DNA from: Phoronis australis
Lineage: Eukaryota > Phoronida > Phoronidae
Length of the DNA stretch: 64,000 nt
Direction: 5' to 3'
NCBI GenBank assembly: GCA_002633005.1
Contig: NMRA01000293.1
Span: 207,198 to 271,197, forward strand
The notes under the pieces were generated by a model, which was not told where the DNA came from, did no database searches, and was given only the letters and a program-made list of their open reading frames with translations. A program made the translations under genes and the position numbers. Below are positions 60,501 to 64,000 of the stretch, one piece after another. Within the stretch, counting starts at the first letter, position 1. Each line of letters starts with the position of its first letter.

Positions 60501-63426
60501 AGATATATATAAATACAAATCACTCAATATGTGGCAGCTTTTAACACAATATCACAAAGACCAAGATTTCAAGACGATACCTCGTAAACCAAACCGCAGA
60601 CTTCTAATATCTTAAGTAATCAAAATTCTGCTTGTTCCATTCACTAATCACTTCATGTTAGAAAGTATAGCAGACAAACAAGCGAAACGAAATTACCAGA
60701 CACAAAATATATTTCTGAGTAACGAGTTTTGTTAGATTCCTTTTGACGATCATGATACTGTATGCTATGACAACAATTTTCAATGAAGTGTTACCGTGCA
60801 ACAAACCAAACGTCACCTTAACCTTGATTGTAATAACATGGCGACAACAAGCAATTATATAATATTTGTGTAGTTTGCACATTAAAATCCAACAACCTTA
60901 AAAAATATTCGTAAAATAAGACCTGAACCACCTATGACCAACCAATGCGGTCCACTCACCAGGAGGTCGCGACTGTCTTCCGTATCACTGCGTCTCTTTT
61001 TCCTATCCTCCTCCACACTGTTGCCTAGCAACATTCTCTGCCATAAGCCATCCCTTCGACACTGGCTCTTGGCGTTCTCCACCATGCTTTCAATCTTATC
61101 CCTGGATCAAAAATGAGTCGAGCATATATCTCAGTGGAATCATATCCAGGTTGCTAACAATATTCCGTGTTCTTGAGATGGAACATTGTTCCCAAAATGT
61201 TCATTCATTTGATAAATCTAAAAATTCTTCAGTTTAGGACGCAATATGGCATATAAGAGGAATTTACGATTGGCAAAATTTTCAATAAAAATAACTTAAA
61301 GTTACTTTGTTGTCAACATGATTTGTACAGTTGAATTCTCACCACACAACATTTGGTGACATAACGAGCGTTTTCAGCAGATGAGTAAGCTTACGAAAAA
61401 TAAAGTTTACTTATTAAATTGAAAAAAAAATTAATGTAACAAAGCTCAACACTTATCAAACAGTCCAAAGGACCATGATGGTCCTGTCCTGTTACATCAA
61501 CACTGGTCCACACAAGCGATTATTTCAGACAATAAAAGTTAGTTCAATTCATGACTTTATTTCAAGTACTTATCAAATGCTATCAAGTGATTACATCAAG
61601 ACATCTAAACACTAGTCAACAACTATTACTTCAAGGTTAAAAGAATGAATTCAGACTACAACCATCATGGTAACAACTAAAAATTGTCATTTCTAATATT
61701 AACAAACAGGACTACACACAAAAAGATACAATGTCATGCAAACAGCAATACAAAGTCATTGATTAATGCTCATTAGACAAGCTTGAATTAAAAATTTGTT
61801 AACGGCAAACTTCAAATACAATTAAAATTTTACTAACAGCTCCACGAAGTTCACTGTTACATGGTTCAACTACTTTAACTTTGAAATTGATTGGCAATTT
61901 CAGTGAGTAGCACTTTTATTGCAGAATTTCCCAATACTATACCATTTGCCCATTTAATGTCTACATTAAATACCTACTTGACTAGTTTAGCCTCGTGCAG
62001 CAGTGCCTTCATGGCAGGTGTGATCTGACTGTGAAGACCAGCTCCACTTTCACTAGTGTCCACAAGGTGGTGCGAGTTGATCTGCTGTATGACAGATGAA
62101 GGCTGCTGACCCAAGTACACACCGTCAAGGCGAGACTCGAGTCCGTGGGGACCTACCATAGGAAGGCATCACTGGATAATGTTTCATGAAACTATCATTT
62201 TCTGGACCTGCGTCTCACAACTGAGCTGTTTTATTAAAAAGTTGTAATTTAATGTTCACTAATTAGTATATGTAAGCCATTTTTGCAAATATTCCAACTT
62301 GCAGTCTCACTTTTATGCCCATTTTTAACCTTCTATTAACTTAACAGTCTTACTGTAACAGTCTTTTAAATATTAAATCAAGAAAGAAAATGTCTAAAAA
62401 GTAAGACAACACAAATCAGACATAATACCAGAAACTGTAGTAGGAACTGAAGCCCAACAGACACCTTTCTGGTGTAAGTGGATTTTCAGTCAAATCTTCG
62501 ACAGACTTGAAATGTCTCCTTGTAAGTTCTCGAGCTGGGTTAGGTCAAACTAAGGTCAAGCGTTAAGCCTTACAATATTGTAACAAAGCAGACATCATGA
62601 ACCAGAGGCTCTAGACAATTACAACTGGAATCCTCTTGTAAGCCCCTCCCCCAAAATGTTTATCAATAAAAATCAATAATATGAGATTTCTATCATTTAT
62701 GGAAAATCACAGTTTGTTACTCACTAATAAAAAAGAGACCAACTGAGAAAGTAGCTAAAAACAAATGAAGTCTCAATAAATCTGCATCCAGTCAGAAAAT
62801 TAACTTTCAAATTATATTGTTTTATGTTATAAAACTAGTGTCAAATTATTTCATACTTAGACCAGAAGCAATTCCTGGACTTAGGGAAAGCAGGCTGTTT
62901 GTTATATTATTGCTCGAGTACAGACTCAGTAACTAGCCCAGACACTTCAAGTCATTGAAAGCAAAATATTACTGACCCAATAGGCTGATTCAGAGAACAC
63001 ACACTAGATGGAGTATTGGTTGATAGGATGTTCATACTCAGTATAATGAGCCTGGTCTTAAGCCATGCTGAACTGCCACCTGTTGCTTGAAGCAGGCTTT
63101 ATAACAATGAATGTCCTAAATCAAGTTATTTTTACAAGTCTGTCAAAAGAATTTCACTCACTGGCTGAATACTGTTTCACACTAGATGGCGCTGGTCTCT
63201 GAAACGGCAGCTTTTTATCGAGGTTGAGCTTGGGGAAAAGAACTCTTCGGCTGGTGAAGACAATATAGTACTTGAGCCGGAGGATCTTCTCCTGTATGTC
63301 GTCAGGATACGACGTGTCATGGACGATGACCAGACCAACGTCATAATCATCTTGAATATTTGAGCCCTCAATGATGTCAATACCCGAGCACGAGTATTGG
63401 CTTACCAAGGCATACTCATTTTCAGA
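57502..63426 (-). CDS. Unidentified gene, last six exons (C-terminal 335 aa)
   Basis: Exons in transcript order: 63426-63162, 62152-61978, 61101-60960, 59893-59684, 58350-58282, 57648-57502 (TAG stop). All have AG acceptors and GT donors, and phases agree at every junction, so the chain is secure. The protein starts upstream of the window. Visible stretches: DDYDVGLVIVHDTSYPDD and LKYYIVFTSRRVLFPKLNL (strand-rich), a charged part RDGLWQRMLLG...EEDRKKRRSD, then WYKELVRVLIHKYTETHRHY, LNPNYLDAFILLKVDTNNMK and, at the end, HLQGFVNACSYNLWCSIIQ. There is no membrane segment and no motif I can name. The C-terminus of a large scaffold protein such as SZT2 came to mind, but I cannot support it. It is CpG-poor like GALE copy 2, which suggests a broadly expressed gene. 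Confidence 0.8.
59285..59670. repeat. 44-bp minisatellite, about eight units
   Basis: The unit, recognisable by GAACACAGGGGGCGCCGGTC and TATGCTACTGTTGAG, repeats every 44 bp with a few substitutions. The array ends about 14 bp from the splice donor of the exon ending at 59684, in the intron of the minus-strand gene. Length variation between alleles is likely. Confidence 0.92.
60325..60505. repeat. 23-24-bp minisatellite, about eight units
   Basis: AGGTCTGAGCTTACAGTAGTG-type units repeat eight times between the third and fourth exons seen of the minus-strand gene. They differ from the 59.3-kb array in unit and length. Confidence 0.9.
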
Positions 63427-63949
63427 CTGTAAAAAGAATATATAAAACTATTAAGTGCAATACAAGAAAACGCTCAAGTATTTAACTAGGAACTAGATAA
63501 GTTAATATTTTATGGCCTAGCATAAGTGTTGACTATTGCCCTGGGTATTAGAACATGCCCAAGTACTTAACTAGGAACTATTTAATATTTTAATGGCCCA
63601 GTTACTGTATGCATGCCTGTGCACCAACTTAACATATTTCTAATACATCACAGTGAAAAAACAGAACATTTCAGATATTTTTTTTATGCCACCAGTCTTG
63701 TGTTGTACGATACCGAGTCGACCACTAGCAGGCTTTCACACCTACCAGAAAGATGTCGCATAACCCTACATGAAGTCTATGTCACGCGTGTGCAACATCA
63801 ACATGAGATCCTACAAACCTCATGTGACTTCCTGCTCAGTACTAACAGGTTACGGTTGTAGAACCTTGATGCCAAGGGAAGTGCGACAACTTTTATCACG
63901 CAAAAGGTATCCTTATGATATAAAGTTACCCTTTTCACAGTCTACTTGG

Positions 63950-64000
63950 CTTGGTTGACATAGCTTTCTGGCCCTTTTTGGGTCTTTCTTCAGTAATTTT
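63950..64000 (-). repeat. Possible Penelope terminal fragment at the window edge
   Basis: The minus strand reads CTGAAGAAAGACCC, five A, GGGCCAGAAAGC. This resembles a hammerhead-type core (CTGANGA, a CCC/GGG stem, GAAA). It is cut by the end of the window and degraded, so the call is tentative. Confidence 0.25.

Noticed and set aside
57502-63426. Naming the minus-strand gene SZT2
   Set aside because: The idea comes from a vague impression of the C-terminal sequence; no diagnostic motif was seen.

Overview
The window is nuclear DNA of a multicellular animal, most likely a marine invertebrate. Short coding exons are bounded by GT-AG introns with consistent phases. There are several families of degraded retroelements: Penelope-like fragments with GIY-YIG endonuclease and hammerhead-like motifs, and a 5'-inverted LINE. 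One assembly gap of N is present (42797-42955). The species cannot be fixed from the sequence alone.

Layout. (1) 518-5768, plus strand: a two-exon gene for a 350-residue basic protein that I do not recognise. (2) 12766-22134, plus: a complete eight-exon arylsulfatase of the ARSB/ARSI/ARSJ type with every expected catalytic residue; the 3' half of its last exon and its 3' UTR are duplicated in tandem. (3) 30099-36129, plus: a complete eight-exon UDP-glucose 4-epimerase (GALE copy 1). (4) About 36890-53049, plus: a second GALE gene (copy 2), head to tail behind the first, with a likely non-coding first exon near 36.95 kb and two alternative versions of coding exon 2 (2A and 2B, 98 nt each). Its introns hold Penelope-like fragments, a foldback element, a (GT)33 tract, the gap and a long array of about 150-bp repeats. 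(5) 57502-63426, minus: the last six exons (335 residues) of a larger gene that starts beyond the right edge; I cannot name it with confidence.

The stretches 6.1-12.7 kb and 23.5-30.1 kb hold no gene I can support, only dispersed repeats. The window changes character near 37 kb. To the left CpG is frequent; to the right it is scarce, and the switch falls at the putative GALE copy 2 promoter. Homologous exon 4 has 16 CpG in copy 1 and 3 in copy 2. This resembles the mosaic CpG depletion of invertebrate genomes, though methylation itself cannot be seen here.

Functional links: the two GALE genes would interconvert UDP-glucose/UDP-galactose and possibly the UDP-HexNAc pair, supplying glycan precursors; the sulfatase would remove sulfate from sulfated sugars in lysosomes or outside the cell. 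They are neighbours in carbohydrate metabolism, but nothing in the sequence shows co-regulation. The most noteworthy observations are the mutually exclusive exon pair in GALE copy 2, the hammerhead-bearing inverted arms of the Penelope-like fragments, the repeated CTCF-like motif array and the CpG switch.
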